Below are positions 9,645 to 18,161 of a stretch of DNA of 64,000 nucleotides, piece by piece. Numbering within the stretch: position 1 is the first letter of the stretch; the number at the start of each line of letters is the position of its first letter. The notes beneath the pieces are model-generated. The model was not told the DNA's origin, did not search any database, and was given only the letters and a program-made list of their open reading frames with translations. The position numbers and the translations under genes are program-made. Origin of the DNA: Catonia carolina (Eukaryota > Arthropoda > Insecta > Hemiptera > Achilidae); the NCBI GenBank assembly GCA_035578175.1, contig JAQMRL010000006.1, positions 66,138,001-66,202,000 of the forward strand, written 5' to 3'.

Positions 9645-11480
9645 ACCTTCGAAAAAAAAAAAGAAAAAAAAAGAAGGGTTGACCTTTAACCCCAAAAAAA
9701 AAAAAAAAAAAATCCCGCCAAAAAATTTTTTTTTTGGCAAAGTTCCAAACTCAATTTTATCCGCAACCGCTGGGCTGATTTTGATGCGGTTGGCACCCAC
9801 GTGACCGGGAGATCGAGATCTAATAGATAAGCCCTAAAACTCGTCGATCTGATAACCAGGTCACGTGTTACAAGCTATCTCAAGTTTCATAGGGGATACG
9901 GCTACGAATTAAGGCTTATCATGTAGATCTCGATCTCCTGGTCACGTGGGTACCGCCCGCGTCAAAATCGGCCCAGCGGTTGCGGAGAAAATCAGGTTTA
10001 AAAATTTAAAAAAATAAAAAAATGGCAAATTTTCAAACCCGATTTTCTCCGCAGCCGCTGGGCCGATTTTGATGTGGGCGGCACTCACGTGACCAGGAGA
10101 TCGAGATCTATAAGATAAGCCCTAAATCTCATCGATCTGATAACCAGGTCACGTGTTACAAACGATCTCAGGTTCCATCGGGGATACGGCTACGGATTAA
10201 GGCTTATCTTGTAGATCTCGATCTCCCGGTCGCGTGGGTACCGCCCGCATCAAAATCGGCCAAACGGTTAAGGAGAAAATCGAGTTTGAAAATTTAAAAA
10301 AAAAAAAAATTAAAAAAACAAATAAAAAAAAACCCGCCATTTTTTTTTTTGGGCAAATTTTCAAACCCGATTTTCTCCGCAACCGCTGGGCCGATTTTGA
10401 TGCGGGCGGTACCCACGTGACCGGGAGATCGAGATCTATAAGATAAGCCCTAAACCTCATCGATCTGATAACCAGGTCACGTGTTACAAGCTATCTCAGG
10501 TTCCATCGGGGATACGGCTACGAATTAGGCCTTATCATGCAGATCTCGATCTCCTGGTCACGTGGGTACCGCCCGCATCAAAATCAGACCAGCGGTTGCG
10601 GAGAAAATCAGGTTTGTCAATTAAAAAAAATTAAAAAATAGCAAATTTTCAAACCCGATTTTCTCCGCAACCGCTGGACCGATTTTGATGCAAGCGGTAC
10701 CCCCCGTGACCAGGAGATCGAGATCTACAAGATAAGCCTTAAACCTCGTCCATCTGATAACCAGGTCACGTGTTACAAGCTATCTCAGGTTCCATCGGGG
10801 ATACGGCTACGGATTAGGGCTTAACTTGTAGATCTCGATCTCCCGGTCACGTGGGTGCCATCCGCATCAAAATCGGCCTAGCGGTTGCGGAGAAAATCAG
10901 GTTTAAAAATTTAAAAAAAATAAAAAAATGGCAAATTTTCAAACCCGATTTTCTCCGCAACCGCTAAACCGATTTTGATGCGGGCGGTACCCACGTGACC
11001 GGGAGATTGAGATCTACAAGATAAGTCCTAAACCTCATCCATCTGATAACCAGGTCACGTGTTACAAGCTATCTCAGGTTCCAATGGGGATACGGCTACG
11101 GATTAGGGCTTATCTTGTAGATCTCGATCTCCCGGTCACGTGAATACCAGCCGCATCAAAATCGGCCCAGCGGTTGCGGAGAAAATCAGGTTTGAAAATT
11201 TAAAAAAATAAAAAAATGTCAAATTTTCAAACCCGATTTTCTCCGCAACCGCTGGGCCAATTTTGATGCGGCTGGCACCCACGTGACCGGGAGATCGAGA
11301 TCTACAAGATAAGCTCTAATTCGTAGCCGTATCCCCGATGGAACCCGAGATCGCTTGTAACACGTGACCCGTGGATCGGATCGACGAGGTTTAGGTGCTC
11401 GCAGGATCCGGACATTCCGTAGAACGCGTTACGTCCGGTTTCGGGTCTTAGGTTCTTTCCGGATCCGAACAATCGGTAAT
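9645..11480. repeat. Tandem array of ~290-bp self-palindromic units
   Basis: About six head-to-tail units have a period near 290 bp (unit landmarks at roughly 9755, 10040, 10368, 10658, 10946 and 11236). Each unit is itself an inverted repeat. The half starting attttctccgcaaccgctgg and continuing through cccacgtgaccgggagatc is followed, after a short centre, by its own reverse complement. Units are separated by A-rich tracts. CACGTG palindromes recur. The last unit breaks off near 11315 and continues in opposite orientation to about 11410. The array ends about 30-100 bp from the virus element. Confidence 0.85.
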
Positions 11481-11508
11481 TTTGGTAATTTCGTTTTGAG
11501 ACACCCTA

Positions 11509-11697
11509 TACAGTTAATTTAGATGATGCAACTCTATTCTTTTAATTTTGACAATGTCACATGTTGTTTGTTACGAGTCACGCTGCTTTACTAGGATTTT
11601 GAACCAGGAACCTTCATCTCCGAAAATCAGCTGTTAAACAGCTGATAAACAGCTGTTAAAAATCAGCTGGTAAACAGCTGTTAAAAATCAGCTGTTT
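11509..11697 (+). repeat. Left inverted terminal repeat of the virus
   Basis: It begins tacagttaatttagatgatg and matches the reverse complement of 24190-24377 almost base for base. I see a one-base indel in a T run and one substitution. The inner third is a run of CAGCTG palindromes separated by TTAAAAAT or TTTA. The middle contains a tRNA B-box-like stretch (on the other strand, ggttcaaatcc). Confidence 0.9.
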
Positions 11698-11708
11698 AAG
11701 AAAGACCT

Positions 11709-11716
11709 TATATAAG
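11709..11716 (+). promoter_or_regulatory. TATA box for packaging ATPase
   Basis: TATATAAG lies about 36 bases before the ATPase ATG and immediately inside the left terminal repeat. The spacing suits an RNA polymerase II start roughly 15 bases upstream of the ATG. Confidence 0.6.
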
Positions 11717-11751
11717 AGCTGTAATGTAGGATTATCGGTTACTAGCGCAAA

Positions 11752-12465
11752 ATGAGGTGTAGGGAGCAGAAAGAGAAACTCCCGGTCGTCAACTTAGATG
11801 TGCTTATCGAGTCGGGAGAAATAGGCGAAACGAGAAACAGACACGGTCGCCACCTGCCGAATAGTATCAGATGTTTGGCCGTAGGACCGTCGAATTGTGG
11901 CAAGACAAACGCAATAATCAACCTACTGTTCGATCCCAACGGGCTGAGGTTCTGCAATGTGTACGTATTTTCAAAATCTCTGCACCAACCCAAGTATAGG
12001 TTTTTGGGGCGGGTGTTTCATGATATGGAGGGTGTAGACTATCACGAATTCAGCGACAATGCGCAAGTCCCGCCTCCGGAAGAGGTAGAGCCCAATTCCG
12101 TGATGATGTTTGACGATGTTGTATGCGAGAAACAACACAACGTGGTAAAGTACTTTGCTATGGGGAGACATAACAACCTGGACGTATATTACCTATGTCA
12201 GACATATAGTAAGGCGCCTTAACAGCTCGTTAGAGATAATGCAAATTTTTTACTCGTGTTCCGTCAGGACGAGCGCAACCTACGCCATATCTTTAACGAT
12301 CACGTAGTCCCTGATATGACTTTTGAGGAGTTCAAGAATCTGTGCGGTGAGGCGTGGTCTCGAAACATGAACGGGTTTCTAGTAGTCGACAAAGAGAGAA
12401 AAACCCTCGGCGGCCGCTATAGATTTAATTACGATACGTTCATCACCGAACTACGGTCCGTTTAG
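11752..12465 (+). pseudogene. Genome-packaging ATPase (A32/FtsK-HerA type), one in-frame stop
   Basis: The ATPase would drive viral DNA into the capsid. The frame has 238 codons, near the family norm. Walker A is visible as GPSNCGKTNAI (~residues 45-55) and Walker B as VMMFDDV (~117-123), followed by a segment resembling the sensor region (YYLCQTYSKAP). TAA at 12220-12222 interrupts the frame. Coding sequence continues in the same frame for 80 codons to the natural stop, so this is a single nonsense change and not a gene end. The C-terminal part lost by termination includes the conserved FRQDERNLRHI segment. It is the first gene of the right-going cassette. Confidence 0.85.
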
Positions 12466-12473
12466 ACCGACAT

Positions 12474-12960
12474 ACAGCAGGAAAAAGCTGCGCAGCTAGC
12501 AGGAATAAGCAGGAAAAAGCTGCGCAGCTAGCAGGAAAAAGCTGGAAAAAGCTGCGCAGCTAGAAGGAATAAGCAGGAAAAAGCTGCGCAGCTAGCAGGA
12601 ATAAGCAGGAAAAAGCTGCGCAGCTAGCAGGAATAAGCTGGAAAAAGCTGGAAAAAGCTGCGCAGCTAGCAGGAAAAAGCTGGAAAAAGCTGCGCAGCTA
12701 GCAGGAATAAGCAGGAAAAAGCTGCGCAGCTAGCAGGAATAAGCAGGAAAAAGCTGCGCAGCTAGCAGGAAAAAGCTGCGCAGCTAGCAGGAATAAGCAG
12801 GAAAAAGCTGCGCAGCTAGCAGGAATAAGCAGGAAAAAGCTGCGCAGCTAGCAGGAATAAACAGGAAATAGCTGCGCAGCTAGCAGGAATAAGCAGGAAA
12901 AAGCTGCGCAGCTAGCAGGAATAAGCAGGAAAAAGCTGCGCAGCTAGCTGGAATAAGCTG
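12474..12960. repeat. 15-copy tandem array with 12-bp palindromic core
   Basis: Units of about 32 bp (some 23 or 42) have the form gcaggaataagcaggaaaaa followed by the perfect palindrome AGCTGCGCAGCT. About 15 cores are present between 12487 and 12945. The array fills the gap between the ATPase stop and the TATA box of the next gene. Possible roles are a replication or packaging signal or a transcription-factor array; none is shown by sequence alone. No reading frame of merit crosses it. Confidence 0.9.
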
Positions 12961-12977
12961 TACAGTCGCAGGTCGTG

Positions 12978-12985
12978 TATATATT
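12978..12985 (+). promoter_or_regulatory. TATA-like box before the DUF8207-like gene
   Basis: TATATATT sits 38 bases upstream of the ATG at 13024 and just after the palindromic array. It may launch the whole late cassette. Confidence 0.5.
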
Positions 12986-13023
12986 GACGGTAGTGGAAAG
13001 GTACTGCGTTAATAGACGATGAG

Positions 13024-14319
13024 ATGGCTTCGAGACAGGTCGACGATTATCTAGTGCTGGAGATCGCAGAGTTACGCAGGAGGATAAGAGAGAAGCAACT
13101 AGTTCTGAAGCATGGCTTGACTGAGGAAGATCTCAGGATACAGAAGCAGCTCAAACCGCTAACCGACCCACTATCGAAGCTGTTGAACGAGAAGAAAGCC
13201 GAGACCGATCCTTCCTCAACGAGCGAACCATTGAAGGGAGTAAAGCGTAGGGAGACATTGAAGCCTTTTAGGACGAAACCTGAAAAGCGGCCTTTTAGCC
13301 GGGTTAAAGCTCTTGACGATGATGATGATGATGACGAAGAAGACAGAGTCGCAGGTAAAAGTATCGACGACTCATGGAAGGATCTGATGACCGGACCCTA
13401 CAGGTATTCCAATCTGAAGAGGAGGAGCGACGGGTTCGGACCTCGGCATACTAAGAAGAAGACCGCGGACGAACCGATGGATGCGGGAGACCCCCATAGG
13501 ATGGATGAGATGGATACGAGCGTCAGCCTCCCAGTGGAGTTCACGGAGGACGATGCAACTGTCGGGAATTCCGCTGAGATGAGGGACGCTTCCAGGCCTC
13601 ACGCCACCCCGACGAGGACTTTACCTCGCGAGGAGGAGTTTAGCACGCCTACCACTATAGAGGAGATGCTTTCAACGCCTCTAGGTAAGGTTCGAGCTTC
13701 CGTATGGGTCAAGAACACGTTTCCCGGCCGTCTGGCCCGTCGGTACATGCATGAGGCCATCACAGACTCCGACAACAATACGGATTCTACATACGGGGTA
13801 CACTTCGAAGGCAGCGAATTGGTGATGGGTGATTCTACGGTACAACTCAAGCCTGACGACTCGATAATCGTCGGAGACGTATCGTACCCAGGCACGCACG
13901 GTCTGTACGAGCTGATATTCAAAAGGAAACCCGATCCGTTCATCTACTCGGAAGAAGACTTGGAGGAGTACAAAAACTTATTGGAAGCCACAAGCGCCCA
14001 CAGAAGGAACAACTCGGCGCTAGGTCAAGTGAAGGCCAACACAGGGAAAAAGTACGTTTCAATCATAAGCCGGCTTTTCCCTCCGAAGCCGGACCGACCG
14101 AAGCGCGGTAAGGGTATACGAGCCGGGCCTATGATGGAGCTGAAAGGAAACAGGAAGACTGAGTACGTATATTTCGACGATCCCAACGAGCTTTGCGACA
14201 GGCTTAGACTCCTCGTAGCTTCTAAAGACTCGGGCCATACGGGCCACGACAGCGAGATAAATTCAATAGTCGAGGAACTCAAAGAGCTGGGGCTTATAAG
14301 AGGAGATCTACGTCTGTAA
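13024..14319 (+). CDS. DUF8207-like virion-associated protein (431 aa)
   Basis: The complete frame begins with a helical coiled-coil-like segment (VLEIAELRRRIREKQLVLK). A long disordered, charged middle follows, containing an Asp run (DDDDDDDEED at ~98-107) and basic patches (KRRSDG, HTKKKT). The C-terminal half is globular. Around 256-300 is a beta-rich stretch with GDSTVQLKPDDSIIVGD and PGTHGLYELIF. The tail has YVYFDDPNELCDRLRLL and a helix ending SIVEELKELGLI. That tail is characteristic of a protein repeatedly found beside PLA2 and capsid genes in insect Polinton-like elements and annotated as DUF8207. The exact function is unknown; a structural or scaffold role is inferred from its position upstream of the capsid genes. 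No lesion is seen. Confidence 0.72.
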   Translation: MASRQVDDYLVLEIAELRRRIREKQLVLKHGLTEEDLRIQKQLKPLTDPLSKLLNEKKAETDPSSTSEPLKGVKRRETLKPFRTKPEKRPFSRVKALDDDDDDDEEDRVAGKSIDDSWKDLMTGPYRYSNLKRRSDGFGPRHTKKKTADEPMDAGDPHRMDEMDTSVSLPVEFTEDDATVGNSAEMRDASRPHATPTRTLPREEEFSTPTTIEEMLSTPLGKVRASVWVKNTFPGRLARRYMHEAITDSDNNTDSTYGVHFEGSELVMGDSTVQLKPDDSIIVGDVSYPGTHGLYELIFKRKPDPFIYSEEDLEEYKNLLEATSAHRRNNSALGQVKANTGKKYVSIISRLFPPKPDRPKRGKGIRAGPMMELKGNRKTEYVYFDDPNELCDRLRLLVASKDSGHTGHDSEINSIVEELKELGLIRGDLRL

Positions 14320-14333
14320 CCCTCATTCTCGCT

Positions 14334-14786
14334 ATGGACACTGGAAGATCCGTACGTCGTTTTCTCACCCCTTACAGGGTTACCGCAGATGGAGATATGG
14401 ACATGAGAGACCGGAGAATCTGTCGCGTAGGCGTAGCCCAGTCGTATACGGACGCGGTCAACGTCAACGAATGCATGAGGCTCATCCAAGCTTACGCTGA
14501 AGATTACGGTATCCTCGAGGTCTTGGAGGAGGGCGGTGGCGAACCTTACTACGACCTTTACGGTCGCAGGATGGCGCAAGTAGGAGATCCGATCGAAGAA
14601 GAAGACGCCGTCAACCTCAAGTACTTGAAAGAGTACCTTTCCTCCCACACCGAAAAGATGAAAGTTTCAGGCCCCGTCAAAGACGAGCGAGTCGACGAAA
14701 TTTTGAAAATGCGCGATGAGATCCAAAAGCTACGCAAAGGGTTTGAGGACGTATCGTCACACCTGGAGGGAAAAAGCGCGTCATAA
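14334..14786 (+). CDS. Fibre-like protein with duplicated R-x-x-x-V-G...D-A-V-N motif (150 aa)
   Basis: The gene starts 14 bases after the previous stop. Two related segments are visible: DRRICRVGVAQSYTDAVNV (~26-44) and GRRMAQVGDPIEEEDAVNL (~77-95). This spacing (basic pair, V-G, then D-A-V-N) resembles the short repeats of phage tail-fibre proteins, where it forms trimeric shafts. The C-terminal ~35 residues are predicted coiled coil (EILKMRDEIQKLRKGFEDV). A trimeric vertex or fibre role in the particle is inference. I do not recognise a named family. The frame is intact. Confidence 0.6.
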   Translation: MDTGRSVRRFLTPYRVTADGDMDMRDRRICRVGVAQSYTDAVNVNECMRLIQAYAEDYGILEVLEEGGGEPYYDLYGRRMAQVGDPIEEEDAVNLKYLKEYLSSHTEKMKVSGPVKDERVDEILKMRDEIQKLRKGFEDVSSHLEGKSAS

Positions 14787-14827
14787 ATAAGGAAACACGG
14801 GTCCTCGAGCTTCATTCCGAACTTAAA

Positions 14828-15448
14828 ATGGGGAGATGCAACACGTTTCGCAGCAGATCGCATTCAGGAGCCGGATTGGTAAGCAGCATCGCGAGCGGAG
14901 TCTTAGGAGCTGCAGAGAACGTCGTAGGAACCGTATTGAACAAAGCGATAGACGTTTTACCCGTGGAACTCCACATACCGGGCTATCAGTACTGCGGACC
15001 GGGGACGGACCTGCAGAAGAGATTGAGAAGAGGAGACCCGGGCATCAACCCTCTCGACGCCGCGTGCAAACAGCACGACATAGCCTACCACAACCGCAAA
15101 GACTCGGCGGGCAGGGCCGAAGCAGACCGCGTGTTAGCAGATAGAGCCTGGGAGAGGGTGAGAGCGTCCGACTCCAGCATTGCGGAGAAAGCGGCCGCCT
15201 GGGCGGTGACCAACATAATGAAAGCTAAAAGCAAGTTCGGCGGGAGGATCAAGCGAAGGCAGACCGGGAAGACCGCCCGTAGGAAGCCTGCCCGTAGGAA
15301 GACCGTTCGTAAGACCTCTAGCAAGACTACCCGTCGCACCCCCCGCAGGACTAACCGTAGCACTATCCGACGAGGTGAGGGACTGTATTTGAAACCGTAC
15401 CCTACGCAGCACGCGGGATGCGGACTAAGGAAAAAAAAACTTCGTTGA
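14828..15448 (+). CDS. Phospholipase A2-domain capsid protein (parvovirus VP1-like)
   Basis: The 206-aa protein has a hydrophobic, glycine-rich N-terminus (residues ~14-45, small-residue helix). The PLA2 core follows: the calcium loop YCGPGTDL (~56-63) and the active-site helix DAACKQHDIAYH (~77-88), with the catalytic His-Asp pair present. The C-terminal ~70 residues are an Arg/Lys/Thr array (repeats such as RRKPARRKTVRK), resembling DNA-condensing core proteins. In parvoviruses this PLA2 activity breaches the endosome during entry; the same role is inferred here. The fusion of a membrane-active domain with a DNA-binding tail fits an internal virion protein. Its last 31 bases overlap the protease gene in another frame. 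Confidence 0.88.
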   Translation: MGRCNTFRSRSHSGAGLVSSIASGVLGAAENVVGTVLNKAIDVLPVELHIPGYQYCGPGTDLQKRLRRGDPGINPLDAACKQHDIAYHNRKDSAGRAEADRVLADRAWERVRASDSSIAEKAAAWAVTNIMKAKSKFGGRIKRRQTGKTARRKPARRKTVRKTSSKTTRRTPRRTNRSTIRRGEGLYLKPYPTQHAGCGLRKKKLR

Positions 15449-15834
15449 AACTTCCGAACAAACCCCTGTCCGATAATCAATTGATGGCGGCTGCTTACGC
15501 ACTCGAAATCTCGAACTTTAGAGGGGTGTTTATGCGTGACACGCTCCCCCATAGACCCTACGAGAACGAATCAGCCATCGTCAACTTGAACAGCGCGAGG
15601 AACGAAGGGACCCACTGGGTATGTTACAGGAAGACCGGTGCGGTCGTAGAGTACTTTGACAGCTACGGTAACCTGAGGCCTCCCGTAGAGCTGGTAAGGT
15701 ACCTCGAGAACGGAGAAGACGGACCGAACATCATAAGATATAATTACGCCAGGAGGGAGGACTTTGATTCAGTCGTCTGCGGACATCTGTGCCTAGAGTT
15801 TCTGTCGGGTAAAGATGTTGTGTCTAAGCGGTAA
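15418..15834 (+). CDS. Adenain-like cysteine protease (C5/Ulp1 fold)
   Basis: Adenain-type proteases mature capsid precursors inside the particle. The 138-aa frame shows the expected order: His in GTHWVCY (~62-68), the acidic residue in VEYFDSYGN (~77-85), and Cys in SVVCGHLCLEFL (~118-129). The oxyanion-hole Gln usually found a few residues before the Cys appears replaced by an acidic residue (RREDFDSVVC), which could reduce activity. The length is short for the family and the protein ends soon after the Cys helix. It overlaps the PLA2 gene by 31 bases and the minor capsid gene by 20, consistent with one polycistronic or alternatively spliced late message. Confidence 0.82.
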   Translation: MRTKEKKTSLKLPNKPLSDNQLMAAAYALEISNFRGVFMRDTLPHRPYENESAIVNLNSARNEGTHWVCYRKTGAVVEYFDSYGNLRPPVELVRYLENGEDGPNIIRYNYARREDFDSVVCGHLCLEFLSGKDVVSKR

Positions 15835-16852
15835 GAGCTCTACGATCGAGGTCGATTACTTTCCTCCCATAGACCTCGGAGAGGACCAGTGGGAGATAGG
15901 CCTGGTAGATTTCATGAGCTACAACAACATACCCAACGTGCGGAAAGGGGTGAACAACCTGTTCTGCTTCGGCGACGGGATGAAGGTGGAGCTGCCCGAA
16001 GGCATGTACGAGATTGACGACATCCACTCAAAGATCAAATACGAGATGTTGGAGATGTACGGCGGAGTGAACTGCGACAGCAGCAGAGACGCGGAGCAAG
16101 ACGAAAACCGTACCGATGTTGAAGACGCAGGATCCCTCAAGTACCAAAAGCACTCGAAGGAGCGGAAAAAGGAACAGAAAGGAAAAAGGAAAGAGAGATC
16201 GAGTACCAACCCTCTCACGGAGGTCTTTAAGAGATTGGATAATGCGGCGAGGGCGGCTGCGAAAAGGGCAGAGGAGGAAGCTAAAGCGAAAAGGGCGGAG
16301 GAGGAAGCGAAAGCGAAAGCGAAAAGGGAGGAGGAGGAAGCGAAAGCGAAAGCCTTAAGCGATGCGAAGAAGGAGACGTCAAAGGGATCAAAGACGGAAT
16401 GCCGTCCGCTCCCAAGACTTAACATGGTCGTAGACCCCACCACTCTAAAGTGCTCGATGTTCTGCGGAGAAAAGGTAGACTTTTCCGTACCCGGAACCAT
16501 CAGAGAGGTGCTGGGGTTCGATGCGGTGATCCTCGAACCTAATAAATGGTACACGTCCCAGCGCTCTGTCAACATTACGGCCGTGAACGCCATCCGGTTG
16601 ACTTGCAACATCGTGCGGGGCTCGCACACTAACGGAGCCGAAGGACATACCCTGCACGAGTTCTTCCCGCAGGTGGAACGGGGTTATAAGATAATCGAAG
16701 TGCCCAAGAACGTCATCTACCTACCCGTAAACACTTCGAGGATAGGAAGACTGACCGTCTCTGTGGTGGACCAGGACGGAAGACCGATAAGCTTTCTGAA
16801 CGAAGTCATCAGCCTCAGGCTTCACCTTAAAAGACGTACGCGATGGGGTTAG
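15815..16852 (+). CDS. Minor capsid (penton-type) protein with charged repeat insertion
   Basis: The N-terminal part (LSGKSSTIEVDYFPPIDL, then a WEIGLVDFMSYNNIPNV segment) and the C-terminal part (VNITAVNAIRLTCNIV, THEFFPQV-like HEFFPQVERGYKIIEVP, and VDQDGRPISF before LRLHL) are recognisable as the single-jelly-roll minor capsid family found beside the major capsid gene in insect Polinton-like elements. Between them (~residues 90-200) lies a highly charged insertion. It includes a helical tandem repeat of EEEAKAKRA type with the same 10-13 residue theme three to four times. The insertion would project as a long single alpha-helix from a loop of the jelly roll. No stop or frameshift is seen. 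Confidence 0.78.
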   Translation: MLCLSGKSSTIEVDYFPPIDLGEDQWEIGLVDFMSYNNIPNVRKGVNNLFCFGDGMKVELPEGMYEIDDIHSKIKYEMLEMYGGVNCDSSRDAEQDENRTDVEDAGSLKYQKHSKERKKEQKGKRKERSSTNPLTEVFKRLDNAARAAAKRAEEEAKAKRAEEEAKAKAKREEEEAKAKALSDAKKETSKGSKTECRPLPRLNMVVDPTTLKCSMFCGEKVDFSVPGTIREVLGFDAVILEPNKWYTSQRSVNITAVNAIRLTCNIVRGSHTNGAEGHTLHEFFPQVERGYKIIEVPKNVIYLPVNTSRIGRLTVSVVDQDGRPISFLNEVISLRLHLKRRTRWG

Positions 16853-17013
16853 TCTACCTGGAAGAGGGTTATAAAAGAACCGTGCCGGACGGAGCGAAGA
16901 ACATTCGTCCTGCGGAGCTCGACCCGCCACTTGGTGAAGTGAAAAAGAAGAGACTCTCCTCAGATAACGCTGCTTTTCTAAGATCGTTGGGTTTCATCGT
17001 GCTGCAGAAATGA
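16843..17013 (+). CDS. Small conserved capsid-cassette protein (56 aa)
   Basis: The frame overlaps the end of the minor capsid gene by 10 bases. It is joined to the major capsid gene by an ATGA overlap, in which the stop TGA at 17011-17013 shares bases with the next ATG. The centre is proline- and charge-rich. The C-terminus (SSDNAAFLRSLGFIVLQK) is compact and helical and resembles the tail of small ORFs found at this place in related insect elements. It may be a cement or maturation peptide; that is inference from position. Confidence 0.6.
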   Translation: MGLVYLEEGYKRTVPDGAKNIRPAELDPPLGEVKKKRLSSDNAAFLRSLGFIVLQK

Positions 17014-18127
17014 GCTATATAATAGACGTGGGATCCTCTAACGCCGTAGCGGACGACGCCATCATAGGCATGGAGATGCATACTCACACTCCGTACGCGT
17101 CGTCGACTTTCAACAACAACGACGAGATAAGGATACCCGTGAACCAACAGGACGTGTACACCCTACCTTGCGACAGCCTGCTGTTTGTGGACGTGAAACT
17201 TTCGGCGTCCGACGGTACTTTGGATGCGGCCCTGGCTCTTTCTGACAACTGGCCCGCTTTCCTGTTTGAAGAGATATGGCTGGAGATGAACGGTATCGAA
17301 GTGGACAGGGTGCGAAACGTCGGCGTAACGACGGCCTTGAGAAATATTCCGTCCTTCAGGTACGGGGAACAACACTCTATAGACGTCGAAGGGTGGAACA
17401 AGGATTACCGCCGCATAATAGTCAACGCCAAGCTGGAACTTATCCTGCTAAGGTCGGCTACCGACGACCGCGCCGTGGCGGTCCCCGCAGGCAAGGATTA
17501 CAAGCTGACTCTTTCCAAGGTGGAGTGGAAGATGCCTTACGTCAGGCTTTCCGACCAGCACAGACTCCCGTTGCTCAGGATGGTGGATCAGGACGCGCCC
17601 ATATCGATGGCCTTCCGCAGATGGAACCTGTACGAGTACCCCGTCTTACCGCAGAGCACCGACATGATCTGGACCGTCAAGTCCTCCTCCCAGCCGGATA
17701 AGCCCCGCTACGTCATAGTAGGACTGCAGACGGACAAGAAGACCAAGACGGCGGTATCAACTCATTTCGACCACTGCGAGCTCCAGGACATCAAACTCTA
17801 CCTCAATTCCGTGTACTACCCGTACGAAAACGCGAAGGGAGAGTACTCGATGTTTTACGAAAACTTTAAGCGGTTCCATAAGTCTACTACGTAGGACAGG
17901 TCAACCACCCCCTAATCGATTTCTCGACCTTCAAGACCAAAGTCCCCCTCTTCTTTATCGACTGCTCGAAGCAGAACGAGTCGCTGAACACCGGCGCCAT
18001 AGACATCAGGATCGAGATCGGGTGTAAAAACAACATCCCTGCCAATACCTCCGCCTACTGCTTGATAATCACAGATTGCATCCTTCAGTACACGCCTTTA
18101 ACAGGAGCCGTCAGGAGGATAAATTAA
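17010..18127 (+). pseudogene. Major capsid protein (double jelly roll), one frameshift
   Basis: This protein forms the capsid hexamers. The first 294 codons are open. They carry a conserved N-terminus (TPYASSTFNNNDEIRIPVNQ), the FLFEEIWLEMNGIEVDRVRN segment of the first barrel, and DHCELQDIKLYLNSVYYPY before the break. At about 17882-17884 one base appears missing, sending the frame into TAG at 17892-17894. The neighbouring frame then reads on for about 80 codons (VNHPLIDFSTFKT, FFIDCSKQNESLNTG, YCLIITDCILQYTPL) to TAA at 18125-18127, the natural C-terminus. The total of ~372 residues is rather short. A segment before DYRRIIVNAKLELILLRS seems to be missing relative to what I remember of the family, so an internal deletion is possible. 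Confidence 0.85.
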
Positions 18128-18161
18128 CCAGTGTGCGCTAGGTCTCGTCGCGCGCAACAAC

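Noticed and set aside
9522..10460. ORFs rich in Phe, Lys and Ile
   Set aside because: They are translations of ATA, poly-A and the palindromic array.
13372..17401. Many antisense and alternate-frame ORFs across the capsid cassette
   Set aside because: They are shadows of the real genes, caused by the higher GC content; none shows family motifs.
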